Shown here: piece after piece, positions 43,450 to 52,728 of the stretch
Layout of the letters: each line of letters begins with the position of its first letter
How positions within the stretch are numbered: position 1 is the first letter of the stretch
NCBI RefSeq assembly: GCF_040932035.1
Contig: NZ_JBFRBB010000004.1
Span: forward strand, 310,001 to 374,000
Source: Hoeflea_A sp040932035
GTDB taxonomy: Bacteria > Pseudomonadota > Alphaproteobacteria > Rhizobiales > Rhizobiaceae
Length of the DNA: 64,000 bases
Direction of reading: 5' to 3'
The notes under the pieces: generated by a model
The model's input: the letters and a program-made list of their open reading frames with translations, nothing else
Databases searched by the model: none
Told to the model about the DNA's origin: nothing
Made by a program: the position numbers and the translations under genes

Positions 43450-43983
43450 ATGGACACTGAAAACGGTTTTGGGCCGGTCAGCAAGGCCCTTCACTGGCTA
43501 ATCGCCGCGCTCATGCTCGGGCTGATCTGGCTGGGCTGGTGGATGATCCAGCTGAGCTATTACAGCACCTGGTACCACACCGCGCCGGCGCTCCATAAGG
43601 CGCTTGGCCTTTGCGTATTCGGGCTAGGCCTGGTCCTGATCGTGTGGCGCCGGTTTTCAGCGCGGCCGGCGGCCGATGCTTCCCACAGGCCGTGGGAGAA
43701 AGTGGCTTCCAGGGTGGTGCATTTTGCGCTCATAGCCTGCGTCATCGTCATTCCGGTTACAGGCTATATCTTCACCACGTCAAACGGCGAGGCCGTGCCG
43801 TTTTTCGGCCTGTTCGAACTGCCGGCGCTTTTTGCCGTACCTGAAACACTGCGCGATATCGCCATTCAGCTGCATATCTACGCCTCGTATGGTCTTCTGG
43901 CCGTTGTTCTGCTGCATGCGGGCGGCGCAATCAAACATCACCTGATCGACGGTGACAGGACCCTGCGGCGCATGACCTGGTGA
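43450..43983 (+). CDS. Cytochrome b561 family protein
   Basis: The 177-residue membrane protein has four helices with haem-ligand type histidines (KALHWLIAALML, APALHKALGL, VVHFALIACV, and the C-terminal QLHIYASYGLLAVVLLHAGGAIKHH). It moves electrons between quinones and periplasmic partners. The ATG at 43450 follows GGAG; a GTG at 43444 also fits. It forms an operon with yceI. Confidence 0.92.
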   Translation: MDTENGFGPVSKALHWLIAALMLGLIWLGWWMIQLSYYSTWYHTAPALHKALGLCVFGLGLVLIVWRRFSARPAADASHRPWEKVASRVVHFALIACVIVIPVTGYIFTTSNGEAVPFFGLFELPALFAVPETLRDIAIQLHIYASYGLLAVVLLHAGGAIKHHLIDGDRTLRRMTW

Positions 43984-44007
43984 AGGCTGAACGCAGCAAT
44001 AATCGCG

Positions 44008-44352
44008 CTATTCGCAAGCCGCCGTGATGATGATTTCGACCGCAAGTTCCGGTGACGCGAGCTTGGCTTCGCCGCAGGCGCGCGCCGGCGCATGGCCTTC
44101 CGGTGCCCAGGCATCCCAGACGGCGTTCATCTCATCGAAATCCGCCATGTCTGCAAGCCAGATGATGGCCTGCAGGATCTGCTCCTTGCCGGAGCCGGCC
44201 TTTTCAAGCAGGGTCTCGACTTTACGCAGGCATTCGGCGGTCTGGTCCGCGACGCTTTCGCCGCGCGTGCCGACCTGGCCGCACAGATAGGCAACGCCAT
44301 TATGCTTGACGATTTTGCTCATGCGTGTGCCGACATCGATACGTTCAATCAT
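44008..44352 (-). CDS. RidA family protein
   Basis: The 114-residue protein is a YjgF/YER057c/UK114 family member, with NGVAYLCGQVG near residue 20, ETLLEKAGSGKEQILQAIIWLAD and the C-terminal RACGEAKLASPELAVEI. The arginine in PARACGEA is the catalytic Arg of active RidA proteins, which hydrolyse reactive 2-aminoacrylate-type imines. The start at 44352 is the ATG after GGAACTGAA. A perfect 16-base palindrome lies 30 bases upstream of it. Confidence 0.9.
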   Translation of the reverse strand: MIERIDVGTRMSKIVKHNGVAYLCGQVGTRGESVADQTAECLRKVETLLEKAGSGKEQILQAIIWLADMADFDEMNAVWDAWAPEGHAPARACGEAKLASPELAVEIIITAACE

Positions 44353-44381
44353 TTCAGTTCCAGTCTTTGATGGGTGGAGGC

Positions 44382-44397
44382 TCACCCCGCGGGGTGA
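44382..44397. promoter_or_regulatory. Perfect palindrome TCACCCCGCGGGGTGA upstream of the RidA gene
   Basis: The two 8-base halves are exact inverted copies. The site starts 30 bases upstream of the RidA start codon and would fall in the promoter or leader. It could be an operator or a stable hairpin in the mRNA leader. There is no T run after it, so it is not a terminator. Confidence 0.4.
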
Positions 44398-44646
44398 AGA
44401 TTTGCGTCACCGTTAGACCGCAATATCGGCCTTGGCAAGCTTCGTAATTCATGCGGGTGCGGACAGCGCCTTTTCATGATGAAGCAAACCGGACACCGTG
44501 GTGGGAAACTCATCTTCACGACACATTGAGTGCGTCAGAACAGCACAATCCGGTAAAACGGGCGGTTAAATTGGTTGGACCGGCTTGTGGAGGCGCCGCC
44601 TGAGATGTTGTATTGCGCGCTGAGGTGACCATTGGGAAATTACGAT

Positions 44647-45264
44647 ATGGCTGACACGCCTGACTGGCCTGAAGACAATGCTGCGCGGCCAAGAGGAACC
44701 GGCATTCGAACCGCGTTTCTCACGGTTTTGATCGTCGCTGCGACGGTTGTTTTTGGCCTTTATTGCGCCTGGAGTTTTTCGCAGATTTCTGAGTTGCGCG
44801 CCGAAGTTTCGGAACTGAGGGCATCGGTGGCATCCGCCCGGCAAAACAGTGTTTTGCTCACTGAAATTGTCAACTCCGGCCAGGAGGCTCTTGTCGAGCG
44901 GTTGTCTTCAAAATCGGAGGAATTGCAGGACCGGATCGTGCGGTCTGCATCGGCAAAGCTCAACCATTCGATCGACGTTGCCATGGGCCGCCTTTCGGCT
45001 TTTGGAAATGCCGGATTTGCATTTCAGATGGCCGAATTTGACCGGCGGTCCTGTGTAAACGGTGGTGTATTTTCCGGTGAACTTCCCGACGGCAATCAGC
45101 ATGACGAGCCGTTTGAGGCCGGAAATCTGATCGAGGTCCAGCCCACCCATGGCGATGTCCGCGGCATCCCGTTCTATCGCGTCAAAATCGCCGGCAAAAC
45201 AATGCGTTCACAGGATGGAAGGGCACAGTTTCGTCACGGCAGCATGCGGATCGAGTGCAACTGA
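44647..45264 (+). CDS. Membrane-anchored coiled-coil protein, unknown function
   Basis: The 205-residue protein has one membrane helix (about residues 25-45), then a coiled coil (SQISELRAEVSELRASVASARQ and following heptads to about residue 110), then a small C-terminal domain with two cysteines (DRRSCVNGG and RIECN). I do not recognise the family. A TTG start at 44632 with GAGGTG upstream would add five residues. The neighbours do not suggest a job. Confidence 0.65.
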   Translation: MADTPDWPEDNAARPRGTGIRTAFLTVLIVAATVVFGLYCAWSFSQISELRAEVSELRASVASARQNSVLLTEIVNSGQEALVERLSSKSEELQDRIVRSASAKLNHSIDVAMGRLSAFGNAGFAFQMAEFDRRSCVNGGVFSGELPDGNQHDEPFEAGNLIEVQPTHGDVRGIPFYRVKIAGKTMRSQDGRAQFRHGSMRIECN

Positions 45265-45345
45265 GCGGGTCGCCGCGTAGTTGTCCCCAGCCATTCGACG
45301 GCCAGAAGCGGCATCCAATTATATTTCGTGAAAATCTGAGAAATT

Positions 45346-45421
<76 letters not shown>

Positions 45422-45579
45422 ATTTGCCGGTTTTACGGCGGCGGCGGTGTGGGTTACCGCCAGCCAGTGCGGCTATCTAAAGCCGCTTTTCGCGGAGATC
45501 AAGACGAAAATGACGGGCGGCGCTTATTTTTTGCCGCCGGCTGTTTCGCTCTCCGCTCCAGGCGATCAAACGCCTGAAA

Positions 45580-45981
45580 TCAGGTTTCTTCGTCGTCGTC
45601 CGAAACTGCGATGATGCCGGTTACGTCGTCATCGTCGTCATCGTCGGTCTCCAGGAACGTGTCATCGTCATCGTCGCCGAGATCAACATCATCATCGTCG
45701 CCGTCGATGTCCGGGATGGTTTCGCCCGTATCGGACGCCTCCTCGTCGGCATCTTCCAGGGAAACGATTTCGACATCCGCGGTTTCTTTTTCCGCTTCGG
45801 CGGCTTCCGGCTGTTCCTCCGGAGCTTCCTTTACTTCCGGTTCCGGTTCGCCGCCTTCGAAGAAGGTCAGCGGATAGGTCTGTCCGGTGTAGGGGGAAAC
45901 GATCGGATCACGGTTAAGGTCGTAGAATTTGCGGCCAGTTTCGGGACAGACGCGCTTGGTTCCGAGTTCAGGCTTTGACAC
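45580..45981 (-). CDS. FYDLN-acid family protein (TIGR02300)
   Basis: The 133-residue protein starts SKPELGTKRVCPETGRKFYDLN, the defining motif of this alphaproteobacterial family, and ends in a long acidic tail with runs of aspartate. The cysteine and following residues resemble half of a zinc knuckle. The start is a GTG at 45981 with GAGG 8 bases upstream; the longer frame upstream has no family likeness. The family's function is unknown, but it is found beside aroA-cmk-rpsA in many Rhizobiales, as here. Confidence 0.85.
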   Translation of the reverse strand: MSKPELGTKRVCPETGRKFYDLNRDPIVSPYTGQTYPLTFFEGGEPEPEVKEAPEEQPEAAEAEKETADVEIVSLEDADEEASDTGETIPDIDGDDDDVDLGDDDDDTFLETDDDDDDDVTGIIAVSDDDEET

Positions 45982-46339
45982 TTCTGGGGCCTCTTGGTTG
46001 TTCGTTTCGCGGATGTTGCGGATTTGGTGAATCCAGCGCCGGGTTCCGCCAGCTTCCATCCTGTGACCTGGCGGCATGCCGCGTTCAATTCATCAAATCC
46101 GCTGACCGCTGCTGCAAGTCACTATGTACCGGCCGCGCAGTGCGGACGGGTTTTTTGATGTGCCGGACCCCATACCCATCTTGGCAGCGTCTGTCAAAGC
46201 CTATCTACGCAAAAAAAGCAACCCGCGGGGTCTGGGAGGATGACGGCCAAATTTCCCTGTGCTAGACGAGGCGCAAATTGCAGGCCGTGTCCGCAGTGGG
46301 CACAAAATTCTGCTGTTTCATGCAGGGATTAAAACGACA
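45982..46339. other. Divergent intergenic region before aroA
   Basis: These 358 bases separate the FYDLN-acid gene from aroA and must hold both promoters. A weak hairpin (CCGC-GCAGT-GCGG at 46133-46145) is followed by GGGTTTTTT, which might end a short leader RNA. Nothing coding is convincing. An in-frame extension of aroA to 46259 has no similarity to the enzyme. Confidence 0.45.
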
Positions 46340-47707
46340 ATGACCCATGGCGCTCACCTGACACCGGCTGCCGCGCACAAATCCGACCGCCTGACCGGCA
46401 CCATCCGCATTCCGGGTGACAAATCGATTTCCCACCGCTCCTTCATGTTCGGCGGGCTCGCCAGCGGTCAAACGCGCATCACCGGTCTTCTGGAAGGCGA
46501 AGACGTGCTTGCCACCGGCCGCGCCATGCAGGCGATGGGTGCCTATATCCGCAAGGAAGGGGACACCTGGATCATCGACGGCGTCGGCAATGGCTGCCTT
46601 CTGGAGCCGGAAGCCGCGCTCGATTTCGGCAATGCCGGCACGGGCGTGCGCCTGACCATGGGACTTGTCGGCACATACGCATTTTCAGCCACTTTCACCG
46701 GTGACGCGTCGCTGTCCAAACGGCCAATGGGCCGGGTGCTTGATCCGCTGCGTCTCATGGGCGTGCAGGTCGAGGCGCAGGAGGGCGACCGGCTGCCGGT
46801 GACGCTGCGCGGACCGCATATCGCCAACCCCATTACCTACCGCGTGCCGATGGCGTCAGCGCAGGTCAAATCGGCGGTGCTCCTTGCCGGACTGAATGCG
46901 CCCGGCACAACAACGGTCATCGAAGAGGTGATGACCCGGGACCACACCGAAAAAATGCTTGCCGGCTTCGGCGCGCAGCTGTCGGTCGAAACGGACGGCA
47001 ATGGCGTGCGCACAATCGCATTGCAGGGGCAGGGCAAGCTGGCCGGACAGGTAATCGATGTTCCGGGCGATCCGTCCTCGACGGCCTTTCCGCTCGTTGC
47101 CGCGCTCATTGTTCCGGGTTCGCACGTTACAATCGAAAATGTTCTGATGAATCCGACCCGTACGGGGCTCATCACAACGCTTGTGGAAATGGGAGCGGAT
47201 ATCGTCGTCACGAATGAACGCCTCGCCGGCGGTGAGGACGTTGCCGACCTTGTCGTTCGCTCTTCCGAGCTCAAGGGCGTATCAGTGCCGCCCGAGCGGG
47301 CGCCGTCGATGATCGACGAATATCCGGCACTTGCCATCGCCGCCTCCTTTGCCGAAGGTGAAACCGTGATGGAAGGGCTGGAGGAACTGCGCGTCAAGGA
47401 ATCGGACCGCCTGTCGGCGGTCGCAGAAGGCCTGAAGATCAACGGCGTCGATTGCGACGAGAGCAAGGCTTCGCTCAGGGTGCGCGGCGTGCCGGGCGGC
47501 AAGGGGCTCGGCGCGGTTTCCAAAGATGCTGTGGTCGAGACCCATCTCGATCATCGCATCGCCATGTCGTTCCTTGTCATGGGTCTTGCATCCGAGCGCC
47601 CGGTTTCGGTGGACGATGCCGCAATCATCGCCACCAGCTTTCCGGAGTTCATGGACATGATGGCCGGTCTCGGTGCCCGCATCACGCTCGAGCAGGAGGC
47701 GGCTTGA
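46340..47707 (+). CDS. aroA: 3-phosphoshikimate 1-carboxyvinyltransferase (EPSP synthase), class II CP4-like
   Basis: The 455-residue enzyme has the same length as the Agrobacterium CP4 enzyme and can be aligned with it without gaps over the first 100 residues (IPGDKSISHRSFMFGGLASG, ITGLLEGEDV). It joins shikimate 3-phosphate and phosphoenolpyruvate in aromatic amino acid synthesis. Residue 100 is Gly (in LDFGNAGTGVRLTMG), where the CP4 enzyme has Ala; that alanine is the basis of CP4's glyphosate tolerance. The start is the ATG at 46340. It leads the aroA-cmk-rpsA block. Confidence 0.97.
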   Translation: MTHGAHLTPAAAHKSDRLTGTIRIPGDKSISHRSFMFGGLASGQTRITGLLEGEDVLATGRAMQAMGAYIRKEGDTWIIDGVGNGCLLEPEAALDFGNAGTGVRLTMGLVGTYAFSATFTGDASLSKRPMGRVLDPLRLMGVQVEAQEGDRLPVTLRGPHIANPITYRVPMASAQVKSAVLLAGLNAPGTTTVIEEVMTRDHTEKMLAGFGAQLSVETDGNGVRTIALQGQGKLAGQVIDVPGDPSSTAFPLVAALIVPGSHVTIENVLMNPTRTGLITTLVEMGADIVVTNERLAGGEDVADLVVRSSELKGVSVPPERAPSMIDEYPALAIAASFAEGETVMEGLEELRVKESDRLSAVAEGLKINGVDCDESKASLRVRGVPGGKGLGAVSKDAVVETHLDHRIAMSFLVMGLASERPVSVDDAAIIATSFPEFMDMMAGLGARITLEQEAA

Positions 47708-47709
47708 GC

Positions 47710-48354
47710 ATGGGCTTTGCGGTAGCCATTGACGGGCCGGCGGCCTCGGGCAAGGGCACTTTGGCGCGGCGCATCGCAGCCGAATATGGCTTTCACCATC
47801 TCGACACCGGGCTGACCTACCGCGCAGTCGCCAAAGCGCTGCTCGATGCCGGTGCGCCGCTCGACGATGAAGGGCGGGCCGCATCCGTTGCCGGCTCGCT
47901 CGATTTTACAGGGCTGGACCGTTCCGTCCTTTCCGCCCATACGATCGGCGAAGCAGCTTCGAAAGTGGCGGTGATGCCGGCCGTACGCGCAGCACTGGTT
48001 AAAGCGCAAAGGCGTTTTGCCGCCCGTGAGCCGGGTGCCGTTCTCGATGGCCGTGATATCGGCACCGTCGTGTGTCCCGATGCGCCGGTCAAGCTCTTCG
48101 TTACGGCTTCGCCCGAGGTTCGGGCCGAGCGCCGGTTTGCCGAAATCCGCGATGGCGGGAACGATGTTTCCTACGACGAGGTCCTGCAGGATCTGAGGAT
48201 ACGCGATGCCCGCGATACCGAGCGCGCCGACTCTCCATTGCGCCCCGCTGAAGATGCCCACTTGCTAGATACGAGCGAAATGGATATAGAAGCGGCGTTC
48301 CTGGCCGCCAAAAGGCTGATTGATGCTGCCTACGGCGCCGGAAACAAGACTTGA
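47710..48354 (+). CDS. cmk: Cytidylate kinase
   Basis: The 214-residue kinase starts MGFAVAIDGPAASGKGTLARR with its P-loop, followed by HLDTGLTYRAVA and the substrate-binding VLDGRDIGTVVCPDA. It phosphorylates CMP and dCMP. The ATG lies 2 bases after the aroA stop, so the genes are translated together. A frame reading further upstream overlaps aroA and is not real. Confidence 0.96.
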   Translation: MGFAVAIDGPAASGKGTLARRIAAEYGFHHLDTGLTYRAVAKALLDAGAPLDDEGRAASVAGSLDFTGLDRSVLSAHTIGEAASKVAVMPAVRAALVKAQRRFAAREPGAVLDGRDIGTVVCPDAPVKLFVTASPEVRAERRFAEIRDGGNDVSYDEVLQDLRIRDARDTERADSPLRPAEDAHLLDTSEMDIEAAFLAAKRLIDAAYGAGNKT

Positions 48355-48499
48355 ACCACCGCTTTTGATGCGGCCCACGCGCCGAACATGGCAGCCATTG
48401 GAGCCTGCCGGGCCGTATCGAATGTGAATGCAACACCAACCGCCGGCGCTTTGTGTCCGTCCGTAGAGACATTCCGGCACGGACCGTTCAGGAGTTTTT

Positions 48500-50203
48500 A
48501 TGTCTGCACAATCGTCTATGGAGGACTTTGCGTCCCTCCTCGAGGAATCCTTTGCCACCCAGGATCTTGCCGAAGGCTATGTCGCCAAGGGCATCATCAC
48601 CGCCATCGAGAAGGATGTCGCAATCGTCGACGTCGGTCTCAAGGTCGAGGGCCGCGTACCGCTGAAGGAATTCGGCGCCAAGTCGAAAGACGGCTCGATG
48701 AAGCCGGGCGACGAAGTCGAAGTCTATGTCGAGCGCATCGAAAACGCTCTCGGCGAAGCCGTCCTGTCGCGCGAGAAGGCTCGCCGCGAGGAAAGCTGGG
48801 TCCGCCTCGAAGCCAAGTTCGAAGCCAATGAGCGCGTTGAAGGCGTCATCTTCAACCAGGTCAAGGGCGGCTTCACCGTCGATCTCGACGGTGCCGTTGC
48901 CTTCCTGCCGCGTTCGCAGGTCGACATCCGTCCGATCCGCGACGTCACCCCGCTGATGCACAACCCGCAGCCTTTCGAAATCCTCAAGATGGACAAGCGC
49001 CGCGGCAACATTGTTGTCTCACGCCGCACCGTTCTTGAAGAAAGCCGCGCCGAACAGCGTTCCGAAATCGTCCAGAACCTTGAAGAAGGTCAGGTCGTTG
49101 AGGGCGTCGTCAAGAACATCACCGATTACGGTGCGTTCGTCGACCTCGGCGGCATTGACGGCCTGCTGCACGTCACCGACATGGCCTGGCGTCGCGTCAA
49201 CCACCCGACGGAAATCCTGTCGATCGGCCAGACCGTCAAGGTCCAGATCATCCGCATCAACCAGGAAACCCACCGCATCTCGCTCGGCATGAAGCAGCTC
49301 GAGGCGGATCCGTGGGATGGCATCGGCGTCAAGTATCCGGAAGGCAAGAAGATCACCGGCACCGTCACCAACATCACCGACTACGGTGCGTTTGTTGAGC
49401 TGGAGCCGGGCATTGAAGGCCTCATCCACATTTCGGAAATGTCCTGGACCAAGAAGAACGTCCATCCGGGCAAGATCCTGTCGACAAGCCAGGAAGTCGA
49501 AGTGGTTGTTCTGGAAGTCGATCCGAGCAAGCGCCGCATTTCGCTCGGCCTGAAGCAGACCCTCGACAATCCGTGGGAAGTCTTTGCGCAGAGCCACTCC
49601 GTCGGCACCGAAGTCGAAGGCGAAGTCAAGAACAAGACCGAATTCGGCCTGTTCATTGGCCTCGAAGGCGATGTGGACGGCATGGTTCACCTGTCCGACC
49701 TCGACTGGAACCGTCCCGGCGAACAGGTTATCGAAGAGTTCAACAAGGGCGACATGGTCAAGGCCGTTGTTCTTGATGTTGACGTCGATAAGGAGCGCAT
49801 CTCGCTCGGCATCAAGCAGCTCGGCAAGGACAGCGTCGGCGAAGCTGCTGCGTCCGGCGGCCTGCGCAAGAACGCCGTTGTCTCCGCTGAAGTTACGGCC
49901 GTCACCGATGGCGGCATCGAGGTCAAGCTGGTCGATCATGAGGATGTCTCATCCTTCATCCGCCGCTCCGACCTTTCCCGCGATCGCGACGAGCAGCGCC
50001 CCGAGCGTTTCTCCGTCGGCCAGACGCTCGATGCGCGCGTCACCAACTTCTCCAAGAAGGATCGCAAGATCACCCTGTCCATCAAGGCACTGGAAATTGC
50101 CGAGGAAAAGGAGGCCGTCGCTCAGTTCGGTTCTTCCGACAGCGGTGCATCGCTCGGCGATATCCTCGGTGCCGCGCTGAAAAAGCAGAACGGCGACGAC
50201 TAA
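48500..50203 (+). CDS. rpsA: 30S ribosomal protein S1
   Basis: The 567-residue protein has six S1 RNA-binding repeats; the clearest are VVEGVVKNITDYGAFVDLGG and ITGTVTNITDYGAFVELEPG. S1 binds mRNA and brings it to the ribosome. The ATG follows CAGGAG, and a strong terminator follows the gene. The 145-base leader after cmk probably contains a promoter or a site for S1 self-control, but no specific element was recognised. Confidence 0.97.
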   Translation: MSAQSSMEDFASLLEESFATQDLAEGYVAKGIITAIEKDVAIVDVGLKVEGRVPLKEFGAKSKDGSMKPGDEVEVYVERIENALGEAVLSREKARREESWVRLEAKFEANERVEGVIFNQVKGGFTVDLDGAVAFLPRSQVDIRPIRDVTPLMHNPQPFEILKMDKRRGNIVVSRRTVLEESRAEQRSEIVQNLEEGQVVEGVVKNITDYGAFVDLGGIDGLLHVTDMAWRRVNHPTEILSIGQTVKVQIIRINQETHRISLGMKQLEADPWDGIGVKYPEGKKITGTVTNITDYGAFVELEPGIEGLIHISEMSWTKKNVHPGKILSTSQEVEVVVLEVDPSKRRISLGLKQTLDNPWEVFAQSHSVGTEVEGEVKNKTEFGLFIGLEGDVDGMVHLSDLDWNRPGEQVIEEFNKGDMVKAVVLDVDVDKERISLGIKQLGKDSVGEAAASGGLRKNAVVSAEVTAVTDGGIEVKLVDHEDVSSFIRRSDLSRDRDEQRPERFSVGQTLDARVTNFSKKDRKITLSIKALEIAEEKEAVAQFGSSDSGASLGDILGAALKKQNGDD

Positions 50204-50229
50204 GCCGAAACCTGCTTGAAAAGATTGAG

Positions 50230-50258
50230 ACCCGCGGCGCATGCGCCGCGGGTTTTTT
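50230..50258 (+). terminator. Rho-independent terminator of rpsA
   Basis: CCCGCGGCGC and GCGCCGCGGG form a perfect 10-base stem around a 2-base centre, followed by six T. It lies 27 bases after the rpsA stop and just before the end of the convergent LysR gene. Confidence 0.93.
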
Positions 50259-50266
50259 GATGTGCT

Positions 50267-51124
50267 CTAATTGCCGTGAACGAAATTTCTTTCAATGGCC
50301 CCGGTCATTGCTTCGCAAAGCTCCCTGTCGAGCTTGTCGGCATACTCGATCACAAGGTTCGAGGACCGCACGGCGTGGAACCCCTCGGCTATGGACAGGG
50401 GTCTCAGATTGCCGCTGAGTGCAGCGGTGCCGAGGACACCGATGGCAATACCCGCTTCAATCGCTGCGGCGACACCCGTAACGCTTTCGCTGGAATAGAC
50501 CACCCGATAGGCACGGTTACCTGTCTGCAGGGATTTGAGAGCGGCGTCGCGCCACCAGCAGGCGCGGTCGAAGAGCGCAATCGGAAGCGGGTCGCGATCA
50601 AGTGCATCGTGCAGGCGGGACGTGACCCAGGCCAGCTTCTCCTTGCGCAAAAGCACCATGCCGGGTTCAACCTTTTCCACCTCGTGAACCGCGATATCGA
50701 GCGCACCGGTTGCAATCAGTTTTGAAAAGCCGGTGCTCAGGGCGCAATGGACCGTGAGTTCCACCTTCGGATGTTCGCGGGTGAAATCCGCGATGATGCG
50801 GGAAAGGACCTCTTTGCTGTGGTCGTCCGGAATGCCGATGCGCAATGACCCTTCCAGGCCTTCACCGGTCAGCTCCGCGAAGGTCCCGTCCAAGAGCGTG
50901 ACCACCTGCCGCGCCACCGGTTCGAGTTTCTCGCCCAAGGGCGTCAGGCTGATCCCGCGGCCGTGGCGCTCAAAAACCGGTGCCCCGAGCAGGTCTTCGA
51001 GTTTTCCGATCTGGACGCTCGCAGCCGACTGCGAGCGGAAGATCCGGGCGGCGCCGCCAAGAAAACTGCCGGTGTCAGTGATTGCCAGAAAGGTGCGCAG
51101 AAGATCCGAGTCGAGATTTTTCAT
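50267..51124 (-). CDS. LysR family transcriptional regulator
   Basis: The 285-residue protein has the N-terminal LysR helix-turn-helix (LLRTFLAITDTGSFLGGAARIFRSQSAASVQIGKLED) and an effector domain with GSLRIGIPDDHS. The start at 51124 is the ATG that opens the domain; the frame continues to a TTG at 51139. It is divergent from the permease gene 99 bases away, which is its likely target. Confidence 0.92.
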   Translation of the reverse strand: MKNLDSDLLRTFLAITDTGSFLGGAARIFRSQSAASVQIGKLEDLLGAPVFERHGRGISLTPLGEKLEPVARQVVTLLDGTFAELTGEGLEGSLRIGIPDDHSKEVLSRIIADFTREHPKVELTVHCALSTGFSKLIATGALDIAVHEVEKVEPGMVLLRKEKLAWVTSRLHDALDRDPLPIALFDRACWWRDAALKSLQTGNRAYRVVYSSESVTGVAAAIEAGIAIGVLGTAALSGNLRPLSIAEGFHAVRSSNLVIEYADKLDRELCEAMTGAIERNFVHGN

Positions 51125-51223
51125 GATCGAGCTATGCACAAAACAGATAATAGGAATTAATTATATTCGTTTTTTAAAACTCTTACCAGCTGGCACATTG
51201 GCATCGCCACGCAGGAGTACGGC

Positions 51224-52240
51224 ATGTCGGATATTGCTGAAAAAAAGAATGCCAGCGGCATTTTGTTGAAAGTGTCGGTGTTTGTCGGCGCAGCGGCCTT
51301 GGCGGCGATTATCTGGGCACCGGCAGAAGCTTGGTCAACGCTTGGATTTGTCGCGCGTAGTCTCGTTGACGTCTCACCGCTCGTTGTTCCCGGCATCGTC
51401 CTGGCCGCGTGGGTGAGCGCAAGCGGGGCAGGGGACCGGATTACCGATGCGTTCAACGGACGGGTTTTTCGCACGGTCGTTCTGGCGTCAGCCATCGGCG
51501 CGGTGACGCCTGTCTGTGGTGTCACCGTTCTGCCGCTCATGGCCGGGTTGTTGATGGCCGGTGTGCCGCTTGCACCGGTCATGGCCTTTTGGCTGTCATC
51601 TCCCGTGACCGACCCGGCCATGCTTGCAACCACGGCCGCGACGCTTGGTGCAGGCTTCGCGGTCGGCAAGACGCTTGCTGCCTTCGGGCTCGGGCTGCTT
51701 GGCGGATTCGCGACGGCCCTTGTTGCGCCCCGCAGCTGGGTTTGCGATCCACTGCGCAACAATGCGATTGTCGCAAGGTGCGGATCGTGTGGCGGCGACA
51801 GCGGTTACGACATGGCGGTCTGGGCCTCGCCGGAACGGCGGTCAAGGTTCCGGACAGAATTTGTCGCGACAGCCCGGCTGGTGCTGATCTGCCTGATCCC
51901 GGCCTTTGCAGCGGAGCACGTGCTCAACGGTCTTCTGCACCCGCAGGCCCTGTCGGCCTATGTCGGATCCGACGTCTGGTGGGCCGTACCCTTTGCCGCC
52001 TTCGTGGGAGCACCGGCCTATGTCGACGGCTACGCGGCGCTGCCTCTGACCCGCTCTCTGATCGACCATGGCATGTCGCCGGGTGCCGCCATGGCCTTTC
52101 TCGTTTCCGGCAGTGTGGTCAGTATCTGGGGCGCGATGGCCATATTTCCTGTCCTCAGGATCAGACCATTTGCCCTTTATCTTGTCCTGGCAGTTATCGG
52201 ATCCTTGATATCCGGCTGGATATTCGGCCTGATTGTCTAG
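51224..52240 (+). CDS. Permease of the ArsP/DUF318 family
   Basis: The 338-residue membrane protein has about eight helices in two similar halves with the family motifs GAVTPVCGVTVLPLMAGLL and FVGAPAYVDGYAALPL. A loop in the middle carries the cysteine cluster CGSCGG, a possible metal site. Relatives export organoarsenicals or divalent metals. The GCAGGAG site is strong. Divergence from a LysR regulator suggests inducible expression; the substrate is unknown. Confidence 0.85.
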   Translation: MSDIAEKKNASGILLKVSVFVGAAALAAIIWAPAEAWSTLGFVARSLVDVSPLVVPGIVLAAWVSASGAGDRITDAFNGRVFRTVVLASAIGAVTPVCGVTVLPLMAGLLMAGVPLAPVMAFWLSSPVTDPAMLATTAATLGAGFAVGKTLAAFGLGLLGGFATALVAPRSWVCDPLRNNAIVARCGSCGGDSGYDMAVWASPERRSRFRTEFVATARLVLICLIPAFAAEHVLNGLLHPQALSAYVGSDVWWAVPFAAFVGAPAYVDGYAALPLTRSLIDHGMSPGAAMAFLVSGSVVSIWGAMAIFPVLRIRPFALYLVLAVIGSLISGWIFGLIV

Positions 52241-52282
52241 TAGAAAGTATCCGGGAACGAAACAGCACCGGGGCGATGCGAT

Positions 52283-52621
52283 ATGGGCGTGAAGGCGCCG
52301 ACATTTTCCAGCGGACGTGGCGGCCTGCAAACCGGCGCCGGCATCCTCGACGGCGAGATCATCGCCGAAATGGCTGCTTCCATCGGGCGTTGCGGGCGGG
52401 CTCTAGAGAAGGCCCTGGCCGATTTGGATGCCCATGATGCAGCCGCTGCAGATACGTCGGACGAAGCGTCGCGGCAGGCGCTTGTGCAGGAAGCAGCTGA
52501 TTGTGCCTGGGCGCTATTCATCCAGTACGAGCTTGCCGGCCTTTCTACGCAACAACAGCTGGTGAAACGATACGGTATTCCGGGCAATGTACTTGTTCGT
52601 ATCGGTATTCGAAAGAATTAG
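52283..52621 (+). CDS. Small protein of unknown function (DUF6665-like)
   Basis: The 112-residue protein has a helical pattern ILDGEIIAEMAASIGRCGRALEKALADL and a C-terminal CAWALFIQYELAGLSTQQQL followed by YGIPGNVLVRIG. This resembles proteins I recall as DUF6665, but I am not certain. It follows the permease gene by 42 bases on the same strand and may share its transcript. No catalytic motif is visible. Confidence 0.65.
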   Translation: MGVKAPTFSSGRGGLQTGAGILDGEIIAEMAASIGRCGRALEKALADLDAHDAAAADTSDEASRQALVQEAADCAWALFIQYELAGLSTQQQLVKRYGIPGNVLVRIGIRKN

Positions 52622-52728
52622 CGGATAGTTCTAGCGGTATTTCCAAGTGAAATTGGCGGGTGGGCCCACCCGTGATACTCTGTGTTCCTTGCGGCGATAT
52701 CGGATGACCGGTTTGGACAGGAGAGATC

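Noticed and set aside
45611..45877. Ser-rich plus-strand frame opposite the FYDLN-acid gene
   Set aside because: It is the antisense of the acidic Asp-rich tail and only looks repetitive for that reason.
46133..46156. Hairpin followed by T6 before aroA, as a terminator or attenuator
   Set aside because: The stem is only four base pairs, and no gene on that strand ends just before it.
51409..52437. A 342-codon plus-strand frame overlapping the permease gene in another phase
   Set aside because: The permease frame has clear membrane helices and family motifs; this frame is rich in Arg, Cys and Gly without any pattern.
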